Source of the DNA: Warburgia ugandensis
Lineage: Eukaryota > Streptophyta > Magnoliopsida > Canellales > Canellaceae
Reading direction: 5' to 3'
Assembly (NCBI GenBank): GCA_035236585.1
Contig: CP141136.1
Location: 50,175,136 to 50,239,135, forward strand
DNA length: 64,000 bases
Shown here: positions 49,262 to 61,868 of the stretch, piece after piece
How the letters are laid out: every line of letters starts with the position of its first letter
How positions within the stretch are numbered: the stretch's first letter is position 1
The notes under the pieces: model-generated
What the model saw: only the letters and a program-made list of their open reading frames with translations
Told to the model about the DNA's origin: nothing
Databases searched by the model: none
Made by a program: the position numbers and the translations under genes

Positions 49262-50703
49262 CTATGCGTGCATTGTTCCCTCGGATTGTTCACCATCCCT
49301 GGGGTTCTATCACCGATGACGGAAAAGGAAGATGGGGAACAGGTACTGGGCTAGCATGCTGATCAGATAGCATCCAAAGAAGAGCAAGGGGAAGGGGAAG
49401 AGAGTATCGAGACTAGCGTAGCATGTCAGTCGGGCTACACTGGTCTAAGGAGAATGGCGGGTGTAGGCTAGCACCGGTTGGGTAGTGCCAGCGATGGAAA
49501 AAGGAAATAGAGTAAGATCTGGCTGTTTGGCCTAGGTGCAGAGGCATGTCCGTCTAGTTGTGCTTCAGGGCAACTTGACTTGGGTGAGGGGAAGGAGGGG
49601 GATGAGGTGGAGGTCAAATGGGGTTTTGGGCACCGATGACAGGAAGTGGGCATTGACTGAGGAGCTTCACGCGCTGGTGCCCTGCAGGCCTAAGTGGCAA
49701 CCATGCAGTCAAGGCTCTGATGGTGGGTTTGAATGGAGTAGCTTTTGTGCGCTAGAGCCAAGTGATCAATCATTAGTGGGGGAACAACGAGATCAGAAAG
49801 AGGGGGTTTTTTTGTCACTGGAGGAAACCCAATAAGGGTTTCTATCAGGCATAGAGAGAGAAGGAAAATGGGGTTTGGGGGTTTTGAGCTCCTTAGCCAC
49901 CCTTGACATGCTGAGTTGGTGATGGAGAAGGAGATGGGACACAGGGAGTTCTGATCGCTCCAAGAAACTGGTGATGGCAACAAAAATCAGTCGGGGAAAA
50001 AGGGTTGCACATACCTGAGAGGAGAGATCTTAGTTGAGGCCTTGAGCACTGGGATCTGGGGCAATCAGAAGGGGAGGTATTGGTATTGAGATGGCTGCCT
50101 AGGAAAAAGGGCTGCGCGTATGGTGAACAAAGATCGCCGAGATTCGAGGAAGAAATGATCTAGGTTTTGGGTTTTCCGGGGAGGAATGATGAATCAAAAA
50201 CACAGGGAAGAAGTGCAAGGAATAAGCTCCAGGGTTAGGTGTCACCAATGGGCTATGCTCAAGCTGCCCTGTCAGGGCTGAAGTCATTGATGGTGACTGG
50301 TTGGGGGGAGAGAGAGAGAGCACACCAAACCCGACATGTCGTTGGGTTTGCAATGTGAGGGGGGTACCATATCAATTTGGTCCCCTTCATCTGGACTTTG
50401 TTATCAGCTTTTTTTGGCTTGTTGGATTCCATTTTTTTAGTACTATTTAATGGTTTTAGTTTTAATTCCAAATTATACTTCTATAAAAAGATATATCTCT
50501 TGAAAACTCATAACCCGATCATGGAATAGTGAAATTTTGGGATGAAGTTCATCTAAACTCTGATTTTAGTGTTCTTTATGTTGTTGGACTCGATTTTTTG
50601 AGTACATTCGAAATATATAAAAGTTTATTTTCTTTGGGTCAAAATTCCAATTTCACATAATAACACCCTGAATGGTATTTACAAAATTTGGGGTTGTTAC
50701 ATT
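49262..50703 (-). mobile_element. LTR-C fragment, minus strand, 5' part
   Basis: On the minus strand it starts TGTAACAACCCCAAATTTTG at 50703. For its first 300 bases it is very close to the solo LTR-C at 8962 (AAGAACACTAAAATCAGAGT, ATTCCATGATCGGGTTATGA and so on). The GC-richer half (49262-50300) corresponds to the promoter-downstream region. The 3' half of the LTR is missing. Several overlapping short frames on both strands (49468-50471) have no family features. Confidence 0.7.
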
Positions 50704-50724
50704 GTTTCCCCCTTTCTTTTATCT

Positions 50725-50786
<62 letters not shown>

Positions 50787-52046
50787 CTCTCCCCCTATTC
50801 TCCCTTCTCCTTCTCACTCTTTCTCTACTTCCTCACCACCACACCTCTCTCACGTTCCTTCTCTTTATCTTTCCCTCACTCCCCATCTCTCTCTGTACTC
50901 TCTCTTCTTTATCTCTTTGCTCAAATCCTCTTCTTCCCTTACCTGATCTCTCCCCCTTTCCTCTTCACTACATCTCTTGGTCTCCATCTCTCATCTACTT
51001 CTAACCTTTCGTCCCTATCTCCCTTTTTCACTGCGCAACCCGTTACCCCCTCCATTCGCAGCCTCCTCTACTCTCTTCTCTCTCCCTCTTTCTTTCTCTT
51101 CTCTACTCTACATCCCAGTCTTCCCTTTCCACCCCCTCTGTTCTGTCTGCAAAGCATGACTCAACAGCACTGGTCGACTCCACTCTCTCCGACATGCATT
51201 TGTTTCCCACCACCATTTGACCCACCCCAACTGGTAACACCATTCTAGGCTACTCATTCTTCTTCCTCCTCTCTGCTTAGCCTCATCCATCAGCCATCTC
51301 CTTCTTACCGCTCTCAAATCCCTCTCTCTCTCTCCCTCATTCTCTCCTGTTCACCTCTTTCTCTCAATCTCTCCATCTGCTCCTTCTATTGCTATCCACC
51401 TCCACTATTCCATCTCCAACCTTGGATCCAGGCTATGAACAACACCTCAGACCTCACTGGAACCCGACATCTCTACTTCACAGGTAAGCACCCACCAGAC
51501 AGTCACTGAAAACCCAACTCGTAACCGGTCTCTTTCTCCCTCTATTCACTCGATCCCCTTTCCTTCATCTAGCTCCCCAAATAGCACCACTCCTCTTTGT
51601 TCACCAGCAACACCCTACTCTCGTCTCCATCTCTCTTTTGTCTATCTATCGTTCTCTCTTTGCTCCCTCTGCTTTCATCATCGGCCAGCCCCAAATCCTC
51701 TACTTTTCCCTTCTTCATCTTCTTTTCTTCTCTCCCCTCTTCACCGTCTTCCACCTTGCCTAGTTTCCTTTATGAGTTTTCATTTTAAAATAGAAAACTG
51801 GATAAATTTCAATTTTTCCTTTCTAATAAAAATTGAAATTCCATTTTAATCATGTCCTTGTTTTAATCCCAATTTTTCTTTATCTCATTCTGCTTACCCA
51901 AGAACTGTACAATCCAAGCCAGTTTGATTAAGGCTTAACCTAATCAATGGGTTAGCCTTAACAACCAAGATCTTCTCAATTTGTCATATGTTTCACATTA
52001 GATTTTCAAGTAATTTTCATATTTTGTTCTTAGGACATCCCTTAGC
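50704..52046 (+). mobile_element. LTR-B fragment, plus strand
   Basis: It begins in a CT-rich run and ends TTAGGACATCCCTTAGCTTA. The last 170 bases match 61260-61435 of the LTR-B at 59830 (for example CACAATCCAAGC-type, then TAAGGCYTAACCTAATCARTG, then GGTTAGCCTTAA). Both LTR ends are missing. Open frames up to 186 codons here (50672-51248) are Ser/Leu/Pro-rich products of the CT tract. Confidence 0.7.
50727..50783 (+). repeat. (TC)n microsatellite
   Basis: About 28 TC units at the start of the LTR-B fragment. Confidence 0.95.
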
Positions 52047-52395
52047 TTATCCAATGACCCGCTTCTTTTGGTAGTCTACGATAGCCCAATATTTAGCTAA
52101 CCAATCCATCCAAAATATAATATCATAGTTGACCATGTCTAATAAAACTAAGTTGAAGTCCATCCTTACGCCTGATATCTCCAAAGGTATCTCTCGAAGA
52201 TACTTAGTAGTCTCTATTGTCTCTCCCATAGGTGTTATAATATCTTGCCCAAATGCTAATTTATGCATGCATACATCAAGGAAAGGTGCAAAACTGCATG
52301 ATATAAAAGAATGAGTGGACCATGTGTTAAAGAGGGCCCTGGCATGTTGGTCTGATACTAGAGGAGTACCTTCAGCGACCTGGTGTGATGCCTGC
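52047..52395 (-). pseudogene. Tekay-like protease, catalytic triad lost
   Basis: The minus strand reads ARALFNTWSTHSFISCSFA, where the family has the active site DTGATHSFIS; here it is NTW (codons at 52319-52327), so the catalytic Asp is gone. Then comes 52047-52268 with EIPLEISGVRMDFNLVLLDM and YDIIFWMDWLAKYWAIVDYQ. These match the flap region and the second half of the protease (family DVILGMDWL). The sequence stops at VIG, where an LTR-B fragment abuts, so RT, RNase H and integrase are missing. Confidence 0.85.
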
Positions 52396-53595
52396 GCCTG
52401 TCCTGATGTGATAGCAAGTACTCATCCCTGACTACGTGGTGCAGTAGCAGTCTTTGCACCCATCTCGGTCTGCCTCTCTCTCTGCCCCTTAGGACAGTCT
52501 TTAATGAAATGGTCTACATCTTCACAATTGAAACACCTATATGGTTATCTTTGGAAAGGTGGCTGGTGCTGTCGTTGCGGTTGGGGCTGCCTCTGACGCT
52601 GTGGCCTATCGGATATATTGCACCCTCGTCCAGGGTGCTAACCCTTGCCCTTATTGTATCTCTTCTTCTCTGTGTCTCTCTTAGGCTTGGTTTGCAGCTG
52701 GTAACCTAGTGCTCTATGTGCTTGCATAGCCGTAAAGGTCCTCTTGCCCTTAATGGGCTAGTATGCACTCCCTCTAGTCCTGAGAGAGTTCTTCTCCAAC
52801 ATGGAGACCATGTCTGTTGCATCTCTCATAGTAGTAGGTCGGGAAGTAATCACCCGATCTCTCAACTAGGGTGTAAGTCCATCCACAAATCTGTCCATTG
52901 CCTCCTTGTCTGAGCCAAGTGCGGCAGGAGTACACCTCCTCAGTCGAGTAAATCGGTTTAGGCACTGCTGAACCATCATGTCTCTTTGCTCTAAGGTGGC
53001 AAACTCCTTCAATGATTGTAATGCATGGGATGGAAAGTATTGAGTATTGAAAGCCTATTTAAAGGCTGCCCATATCATCGTCTCTGTAGGATCTGGTCAT
53101 GTATGTATAAAGGTCTGCCACCAAAAGCCTGCATCACCCTTCAGTAGGTAGGCAGCTACTCGGACTTGATCTTCTGGTGCAATCTTCATAGCGTCAAGTG
53201 TCCTTTCTGCCTCAAATAGCCATCGCTTAGCCTCCTCAATATCACCATGGCCATAGAAAGGTGGCACCATATTTTGGAATCTTTCTAATAGTTTATCTAA
53301 CTTCTTTGGATCACTAGTAGCATCACCCTTCGTGGTCGTAGGTATTGGAGGTTCTTGTATAGGGTGGGTGGAATGAACAGATGAGTTCATTAGTGCCATT
53401 GGAAGTGATGTGACAGGGTTAGGATTCACGACCTGAATCGCAGTCCTAACCTGCTACTGTATGAGCAGTATCAGCCCTAACAATACCCTATTCACTAACT
53501 CGGCATCGCGATCCCCTTGATCAGAGGACTCAGCAGGTGGGGCAACTGGTGTAGCAGGGGTAGACCTTGTCCTTCTTCGAGGAGCGATCTATCAA
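52396..53595 (-). pseudogene. Tekay-like Ty3/gypsy gag
   Basis: Reading down the minus strand across stops: an Arg-rich start (APRRRTRS) with ATA in place of ATG near 53590. Then 53097-53429 has LLERFQNMVPPFYGHGDIEE, AKRWLFEAERTLDAM and KGDAGFWW, the retrotransposon gag domain. Next come AFNTQYFPSHALQSLKEFAT and QQCLNRFTRLRRC, TMRDATDMVSMLEK, a basic Gln/Arg-rich stretch, and the zinc knuckle CFNCEDVDHFIKDC (CX2CX4HX4C, 52494-52535). Gag packages the element RNA. Stops in each third of the frame make it non-functional. It lies right after the primer site, as expected. Confidence 0.9.
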
Positions 53596-53710
53596 AGATT
53601 TAAATACCACTAAGTGTAAGTTCTTCTCTCCTAGTTCCCCTTCAACTATAATTTATAGACTGTTGCCCACATATAAATAGACATTTGTAAAGATTATGAT
53701 GGAATAGACT

Positions 53711-53725
53711 GGGCTCTGATACCAA
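53711..53725 (-). promoter_or_regulatory. Primer-binding site for initiator-methionine tRNA
   Basis: The minus strand reads TTGGTATCAGAGCCC, a full match to the TGGTATCAGAGC site used by Tekay/chromovirus elements, one base after the LTR end. Confidence 0.93.
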
Positions 53726-53726
53726 C

Positions 53727-56700
53727 TGTAACACCCCAGATTTTTACAATATATTTTTTTATAATAATAATAATTGTAGTAGTCGTAGTCGGGATCCTAT
53801 GCTAAAAGATTCTATTAATTATTTTATTAAAACATTTATTAAAACCTTTGCGTGTTATTTTCTTTTTCAAAACATCATAATTATAGTTTAAGACATAATT
53901 AAATTTTTGCGATGACACGATTGAAACAATACACATGTTAAACCAACTTCAAAATCATCGGCGCCTTTATTTTCAAAACAATAAATATCCAAAATACAAT
54001 AATAATGTGGCCCAGGGTCTATCCATCATAACCTCCCACCTAAATGTCCATCATAGGTATAACTATCATAATCAAATCCATAAAATAAAAGTATAAAGTC
54101 CATAAAGAAAGTCATGTGGTGGTCTATTTATTAACTCACGTCACTGTCTATGAGTCAAAGTAAAGGAATCTCCCATTGCTATCACGGTCCCTCAACGGCC
54201 TTGCCCTTCCTGCTGTTGCTCTTGAGATCTAAGGCATTGCAAAACAAAGCAATCCCTCAGCAAGCTATTAGTTGTGTAGGTACATAGACATTTTATGTAA
54301 AAAAAAATAAAATCGAATAACAGTGGTGATATAATAAAAGGATCTATCATATATGAAATTAAAATCATTAAAATGTAAACATAATCTCAAAACATCATGT
54401 ACGATAAAACATGTATCTCATGGATTTAAACATGATATGAGCTAATGTAAATGAGCATACAATAATAATAGGGCACCCTAAGGTACATGGGTCCCATGAG
54501 TGTCTCATACACTCGTATAAACAGATCATGAGTACTCATATCACTCCTCTGAGTGTCGTCACACCCAGGTATACAACAATATCTCCATGCTCATCATGCA
54601 AGCATACAAAACAAGAGTATGGATCGTCATGCCATAGTGGCAACCCTCCAGGGTCTCAACCACCGTCACTCCCCTCAACACCATAATGGGAGACTTAATG
54701 TCCGTCCCCATGGAAAGGCCTAGACTAGTAGTGTGGACTATTCATGTTACCAAACCCCTAACAAAAGCCATCTGTGGGTAGGTGTCTATCATATCACAAT
54801 TACATCACAAATCTCATAGGGTGGATGGCCGACCCTACTCCCTCCTAACATGACATCCACTGGGTGAGAGCACTTGTCATAAAACCCAAAACATGAAAAA
54901 ACACGTATCTCAAAAACCAGGAGCACTTGTGGCTCGCAATTACTAAGGCACACCCCTCATCCCAGGGATAGCCTCTAAAAGGACCAGCCACCAAGCATCC
55001 ACTTTCCTTTCTCATGAAAATCCATCAGTTTCAATGATGCAATACGGAAAGAAAATTTTTAATTATGCACACATACGGAGTATCAATCTCAAGAAATCAT
55101 CGATGATAAATCCATTTAATACATTATCAAAATTTAATATCGATCATAGCATAAAACTCTAAATCTTACAAAATCGCAGACTATTAATAAGTGCAATTAA
55201 ATCACAATAAATCATGATGTTATGATAATGCAAGGTTTTAAAATCAAAATAAAATATTAAATGTCATCACCTACCTCGATGTGAGATCACTCAACTCGAG
55301 CATATAATCCCCTTCTCTTGTATGTTATGAAGTACCTATCAGTAGCACAATGCTACTTTGTGTTATTTATCTCATCATACGGGGATCTATGGTGATCCAA
55401 CCAATGGATCATCCTCTAAGATCTTTAATCATGATTTGGTTCTTAACTTTAGTCCCATGTCATGTTCATCTATTTGTTTTTGTGTGTCTCTAATGTTTAT
55501 TCCTAAATTCGACGGTTAGATCATCCTCAGATCAACAATTTCCCAAGATCTTGGTTAGATTAATGGTTTAGATCAATTTATAAAATAATTACATTTAATT
55601 TACTCCTCTTTCCCTTCTTTAGTATCATATATTTTCTATTTGTTCAAGTTCTAGGGCCTGATCGCCTTTGATCGACCAGATATAAGTTATTAATTAATAG
55701 TTTATAATTTAACTAATTTAAAAGTGGTCAATGATAAGTTTTTAAGTTAAATCTAGGTCCGCATCATCAAGACAATCGCAATGGATGTTTCCGATCATGA
55801 TTTGGACCTCTGTAGTTCTCAAAATCAAGTTTTGTGTGAAAATACTTCATAAATTAATATTATTAATTTATAGGGGGTCGGATGGTGCACAGATTTACAC
55901 TGGCGTCTTGGTTTACACTGACGTCTAGTTTACACTGGGTTACATAGCCAGCCCCAGTTTACATTAGGTTACACCGATGCAATGCGAAAATCGGTGCCGG
56001 GGAAGATGACTGGAGTCTGGTTGTTGCCGGTGACCCTATAGGTGTCCAAATTTCACGATTTTTTCACCATTTTACTCACAATTTCATGTATTTTCAATTT
56101 TCAACATCCTTTGGCTTGATTTTTCCAAAAACTAAGGTTTTTACTCAATTTTTCTCATGTTCTTAAAATTTTCCTATGTACTATTCTTCACTATTTTCGG
56201 TGTCGCCCACCGTCTGATTTCCCTCAAACTTAAAGGGTTTGTTTGTGGTTCCCTTATGCACTAGATGGATGATCGGATCTCCGTTTTAATGAGGTTTTAT
56301 CAACACATTGATTCTAGGAAAACAACATTTTTTTTTTCTGATTTTTCATGCATGCTACTGATGCATATAAACACATGCAATTAGGGAATTTGAGGGTGGA
56401 GGCTTACCTCAATCCGTTAGTGGTTGTTGACACTGCCGGATCCCTAGTCATCAAAAAACGTGAATTTTTTCAGAGTTTAGGGTTTAGGGAAAAGCTCGAT
56501 AGAGAAGATGATGAGAGGAGCCAACTGAGAGATATAGATCGTACTAGGAAGGGGAAGAGAAACTCTTCCCTTATACATTTCCCTCTAAAGATTTTTTTGC
56601 GAAAATGTCTGATCTAATAAGGGAAGATAGAAAGGGGTGCCGTTATCAAATCAGGCCCTTGTATTTCGGGCCCCTCGAATTTACCAAACTGCCCTTACAC

Positions 56701-56852
56701 TTCAATAGCTTATAAATTCTTCATTTGAGCTCCGTTTTTGCATTCTTGATGTGTACTTTCTAGTTTTTTAAGTTTTTAGAAACAATTTCCATGCATATAA
56801 TTTTTAATTTAATTTATTACTAATTTATGATTTAAAAATTGAGGATATTACA
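53727..56852 (-). mobile_element. Tekay-like 5' LTR, minus strand (3126 bp)
   Basis: The minus strand starts TGTAATATCCTCAATTTTTA at 56852 and ends AAAAATCTGGGGTGTTACA at 53727, followed by the primer site and gag. It belongs to the same broad family as LTR-C but a different subfamily. A stem-loop is at 54233-54256. Short degenerate repeats of a GGTTTACACTGACGTCT-like word lie at 55885-55975. No internal gene; the frame at 56348-56617 is LTR sequence. Confidence 0.88.
54233..54256 (-). other. LTR-C-type stem-loop (copy 4)
   Basis: GGCATTGC, loop AAAACAAA, GCAATCCC, with one mismatch, 506 bases from the LTR 3' end. It is placed like the stems at 12421 and 20045 but has G-C pairs where those have A-T. 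Confidence 0.6.
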
Positions 56853-57730
56853 TACCCTAATCAACCCTACCAGAATTATCATGACAACCATGGACAACAA
56901 TCATAGTTTGAACCTAATCAATCCTTTCCCAATACTCGAACGACACACCAGTATATGCCTTTCAAGTCGATGCCTTCAACATAGAAGAAATACTCATTTG
57001 ATGAGACCCTTAGGTTTTAGTAGAATCGACTAAACAATTTCGTGAAGAGATGGGTTGATTACATGTTGCATTTATGAAAAGGTTTGGAGAATTTGAACCA
57101 AATGAGAATAATGATGAACCATTTATTAATGATGGTAGGATGAAAAATTCATGTGATCATTCTGAAATACAAAGTCCCAGAGCATCTAGAGAAACCTCCA
57201 ATATAGATATACTCGAGGCAAATTTGAGTCATTGTTATGCTTCCGATGAAGAGAATCCATTGAGGAAGATGATGAATTCATAGATAGCTCTAACTCAGAA
57301 CCACTCAATTCATGTCCTTATTTTTATAAAATTAATGAAGGCACATCCTTTAAAGAGTTAAAGGAATTGTTGGGGATTGTGCCATCAATGAACACTTCTC
57401 AATGGCAAGCTAGAATTGAACCCTCTATCAAGCTTGATATTCTAATTGGACCTTGTAATGTAGAAGATGTACTTGATTGAAACCTACAGAACTTCTTTGA
57501 ACAACCATTAAATAGTAATTTAGATCCATCTAAAATCTTACTTGTGCTAATAGAACACGAAGAGAAAGAGTCCATTGACGTACTAGCCCTACATCAACCA
57601 ACTCTTGGGTATACATTAGAAAATAATTAGGGTTTAAGCAAAAACCATATTCCCTCCTCTATTAATACAAGAACAACCTTTTTGGGAAAGGCAAAGTCAA
57701 CTCACATCCCAATTCCAAAATAATGTAAGG
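56853..57730 (+). pseudogene. Athila-like gag C-terminal/linker remnant
   Basis: After the LTR the plus strand reads NQPYQNYHDNHGQQS, FEPNQSFPNTRTTHQYMPF and YSFDETL, an Asn/Gln/Pro-rich stretch like the gag tails of Athila-type elements (compare 63780-64000). Further on, SEPLNSCPYFYKINEGTSFK and MNTSQWQARIEPS recall the gag-pol linker, but the match is weak and frames shift often. Some of it (57290-57620) I cannot assign. Confidence 0.45.
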
Positions 57731-57799
57731 GATATGATGGAGAATAAATGGAATACAATGGTCATTATTATCCTTAAATTTGGTCAAGAAAAGCACCAT

Positions 57800-58045
57800 C
57801 AACATCCATATGGCCCAAAAGAATTTAAATTCATGGTAGTTCACATTGTTATAATGATACCACCACATAAATTTTCAAGGTGGATAAAATATATTGACTA
57901 TCAAGAAATTTTGAAGATAGGGGATCATCAAAGTGGTCCTGCTCAACTTACAATCATGGTGGTCTCTCATGTCATAATGCTACCATCATCACAAATTTCA
58001 GGGTGGATGAAATATATAAACTACTACGAGATTTTCAAGTGGCAT
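57800..58045 (+). repeat. 123-bp direct repeat, two units, post-pol region of Athila-like element
   Basis: Units start near 57800 and 57923. Within them, CATGGTAGTTCACATTG (57832) is repeated as CATGGTGGTCTCTCATG (57955). 123 bases is 41 codons, and the plus-strand frame 57734-58087 stays open through both, giving FSRWIKYIDYQEILK and ISGWMKYINYYEIFK. A third diverged unit occurs on the minus strand near 41037-41130 in the other Athila-like element. Function unknown; the coding status is open. Confidence 0.7.
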
Positions 58046-58087
58046 GAGAAATCTTGCCATTTCATTGTTAAGATTATGAAAAGTTAG

Positions 58088-59064
58088 TCACAATTAGGTC
58101 TAAATTAGGGTATATTAGGATATGTCTAACTAAAAACGTTAAACTTAATGCTCAATTTGAGGCAACCTAGAGCTTTTTGGAAAGTCTGAGTTTTCTGCAT
58201 CACTAATTTTCATTTTAGGTCCTCCTTTTTAGACATTTACTACAATGTTTCTCTCAGGTTGGTAGGTATAGAATTCTAACAAATTATAGTCCTTTTTTTA
58301 AGGTTTTTAAGTTATTTCCTTAAGAAAAATAATAATAATAATAATTTAATTCCCACACTATGATGAGAATTGGATTTTCTAAAGTATAATCTAATTAACT
58401 TTAGCTTATTAATTGAATTGAACATGATTAATTAATCGTTTTACTCATTTTCTAAAGCATTTTCTAAAAGCAAAGTCTCATATCACATATGTACATGTAG
58501 TTGCATATATATAGTCTACATTAATAAGTAGCTATAACTTAGAGATTTTGAAGAAATTCAGTGGAGATCTATAACCTAAGTGAATTTTAGAGCCATTCAT
58601 TCTTTTTGAGAGGTTATAAATGTTCCTAATTTTCTTTAGCGTGCTTCAAGAAATTTGATCCCATCAACTCTTAAATTTGGCTAATTACATGAATTATTAG
58701 AATATTACCTTAAAATTCTAAAATTTCATTGAATCCAATAGATTATATGAAGCTTATAAAATGATTTAGGCTGTCATTGTTATTAACATAGAGAAATAAA
58801 GCCTACCTAGAAGTATTTTTACCACTAGTTAGCCAATTTGAGCCTTTCATATAATCCTTTTCTTTTCTCACCCAAATTACCTTTACCCATATTGACCCAG
58901 TATAAATTATCCATTACCATTTTCTTTAAAAGATAAGTTAGAGATAATGAAGAAATACCTTTTAGTTGTAATGAAAGTAGAAAAGTGAATATCAATAAAA
59001 GAAATGTTCTTTAAGGTGATTCAAAAGCATTGAAAAGAATACAAAGGAAAAGAGAGATAGAGAT

Positions 59065-59104
<40 letters not shown>

Positions 59105-59829
59105 AGTTTGAAGAACACGAAGAAAAGTGGAAAAAGAAATATTCACTTAAGCAAAGTAAAAAAGAATTGTCAACTTTAGAGGACCTCTACTTATTTTTTA
59201 AGAAACTTTGAATATCCTTATACCCTTTCTTTGGTACCTTGTCTTAAGCCTACTTTTCGTCCTACTTAAAGACCAATTGATTTTAAGAGAAACATAATCT
59301 TGGTGAGGATATGGATGAATAGGATTTAAGGAGTAATATTTCTTAAAGTTCAAGGTAATGACATCTATTCCAAAGGGATCAAAAATAAAATCCCTTAGTA
59401 ACTCCCATACTTCATAAGTATATGTGAGATAAATTTGCTTTTATTGACGCTGCTCACATATTTAAAAGAGATATATAATTTGAACACTCTATCTGAGAGA
59501 TTTTATTTCTAAGTATATATCACTAGAGAGGATTGATGTCAAAACATATTTTAGATGGAGTTTGAAAGTTAGAAGTTTACTTAAAGATAAAGTTTATTCT
59601 ATGTGTAGATTGTATACTCAAACACTCACTCCGAGATTTAAACTTAATTGAAATATTTTAGCAAATGGGTAAGGCTTTGAATTCTTCAGTCATTTTTATT
59701 AGTATGCTAAAGCTGAGAGATTTATTGAAAATAATTCTCTGAGGAAAAAGTGGAGTTGACTTGAAAATAATATTTAAAATTTGGTTTTCAAATGTTTTGC
59801 TAGGGAAAAGCAAAATGCTGGTTGGGGGG
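58088..59829 (+). mobile_element. Athila-like 3' untranslated region with polypurine tract
   Basis: TTGAGGCAACCTAGAGCTTT near 58157 is the usual post-pol sequence. The following 1.6 kb aligns loosely with 2912-4517. It ends AAAATGCTGGTTGGGGGG (to 59829), the polypurine tract. It holds a GA microsatellite. No gene. Confidence 0.75.
59052..59102 (+). repeat. (GA)n microsatellite with GATA start
   Basis: A few AGATAG units followed by a pure AG run. Confidence 0.95.
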
Positions 59830-61868
59830 TGTTAATGTTAAATTTTGGCCAAAAATACCCTTAATTTAGCATTCAATTAGATCATCTAACCAATCAAATT
59901 TGCAATTTGTAGCTCGATTTTGAATTTAACTCCAATTGACCATCCAATCATTAATTTGTCAAAATTAATGGTCAGATGATTGTCAGAGCTTATCAGATGC
60001 TTAATGTCTAATTTAGATCAACCAAAATAGGGTTGGATGGATCAGATCGAATTCAATAGTGTAGAGCATCTTGAAGATCAATAAGGAAAGAGGGGATGGT
60101 TTCCTAAAATATAACAATTCTAATTAGAGGAAAGGATATCATGGATAAGAATTTCTAATTAGGAGATCAACTTGGGAATGGAAAGATGCATAATAGAAGG
60201 GGATAAGTTTCCAAGTTGAAAAAGAACTCTTCACTTTAAAGGAAAGTTGAGATATTATAAGAAGTGAAGGCCACCATCATCTTAAGCTCTCCCCCCAGGC
60301 TAGGCTAGAAGGAGGAAACCATCACCAAACCACCCCTCTCTTCTCCTCTTTTCTCTTTCCCTTGGACTGTATTGCGTAGACCCTTCTCTTCTTCCCTCCT
60401 CCTCTCTCTCCTCTTCACTTCCTCTCTGTGTTTCTCTTTGCTCCACCATCTCCTCTCCAGCCATCTATCCTTACTTCTCTTTCTCTCTCTTCTTCACTTT
60501 CATGCATGTACCCATCTTCCTCATCACTGCCCAACACATGCCAGATAGCATCCTCTCACCCTCACCCTCACTGCACCATCATCTCTCTTCCTTGCTTCAC
60601 CAACAGTGCAGCAGCAGTAGGAACCAATCTCCCACTCTCCTCACCCTTCCTTCTCTTACTAATCTCCCCCACCTTCCCTTGTCTGCCAACAATCCCTTTT
60701 TCACTGCTCCAGTTGTCTCTTACGCCTTTTTTTCTTTCCCTATCTCCCTCTCTCTTAGGTTATCTACTCTACAAAGATCACTAGCCATCTACCCAGTCCC
60801 TCTCCCTTATTCTCTTGTTCACCGCACCATCCTAGTTTCTTCTTCTTCTTCACTAACTGGATCCACATAGCCCAACCATTTGTCTTCTTCTCTAAACTCC
60901 ATCTGTTTCCCAACAAAACCATCCCCCTCTGCCTCTTACCTCATCTATCTGCCAAACATCAGACAAGCCTTCACTCACTCACTCCCTCTTTCTACTTCAC
61001 CGCACCTGCTCTATCACCGGTTCTCATCCACCAATGACACTCGTTTGTCTCTCTTCTCTGCTCTCTCTCTCTCTCTCCACTATTTTCCACGACTGTCTAG
61101 CATCATTTTCTCCTCCTTCACTGTCTTCTCTTGGGTTTCCATTTAGTTTTTGTTTGAATTAGAAATATAAAAAATTCCAAATCTACCCTTACATCTTTAA
61201 TTTAAATTCCAATGTCATATCGTTTGTTTTATTCTAGTTTTTATTTATCTTCATTATGCTCATCTAGGAATTGCACAATCCAAGCTAGACTAATTAAGGC
61301 CTAACCTAATCAGTGGGTTAGCCTTAATTGACAAGATTTTCTGTTTCTCCTCTATATCAAATCATATTTTTAATTAATTTTCATATTTCATTCTTAGGAC
61401 ATCCCTTAGCTTATTCAACATCTATAATCTTTCATCTAGATTCTAGATATTAATTTAAGCCATCCAAAACCCAGAATCACCATTTAGTCCAAATCTTTAA
61501 GATTTTTTGGAATCTGACTAATCCAACCATTGAATTTTTAATCAAGGACATACTGAATACATTGATAAAGGTTAATCAATTCCAAAGTGACCAGATTTGA
61601 AGATATTGATAGTAATTAAGATAGAGAAGTAGATTTTTCTTGTTATTTGGTTTATTTTCTTTCTTTTTGAACTTGAAATTTTGTAACATTTTGCAATTTA
61701 ATATATCTGAAATTTTATTCCATGTCAGTAATTTTTGTTATTTATTTTTAATTTTTTTCAATTAAATTATATTTAAGGTCCTACTTTTTAAGTCGAGTTC
61801 TCGTGGGATTGGCTCGCACTTACATAAGTTACACTACAATAGCCTGTGCACTTGCGATAAAACAATCA
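59830..61868 (+). mobile_element. LTR-B, plus strand (2039 bp), shared by flanking internal regions
   Basis: It starts TGTTAATGTTAAATTTTGGC after the polypurine tract and ends CACTTGCGATAAAACAATCA. Upstream is a 3' untranslated region, as for a 3' LTR; downstream are a leader and gag, as for a 5' LTR. Open frames of 88-122 codons at 60428-61146 are in the CT-rich centre and are Ser/Leu/Pro-rich, without family features. Confidence 0.85.

Noticed and set aside
50672..51248. Plus-strand frames of 110 and 186 codons
   Set aside because: Low-complexity Ser/Leu/Phe products of a TC microsatellite and CT-rich LTR-B DNA.
49262..56852. LTR-C at 50703 as the 3' LTR partner of the LTR at 53727-56852
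   Set aside because: They have the same orientation and enclose gag-protease, but the first 200 bases of the two LTRs are clearly different subfamilies, so they are not a pair from one insertion.
60428..61146. Three Ser/Leu/Pro-rich frames of 88-122 codons
   Set aside because: They lie in the CT-rich part of LTR-B, are not in the same frame as the comparable LTR-B copies, and show no recognisable motif.
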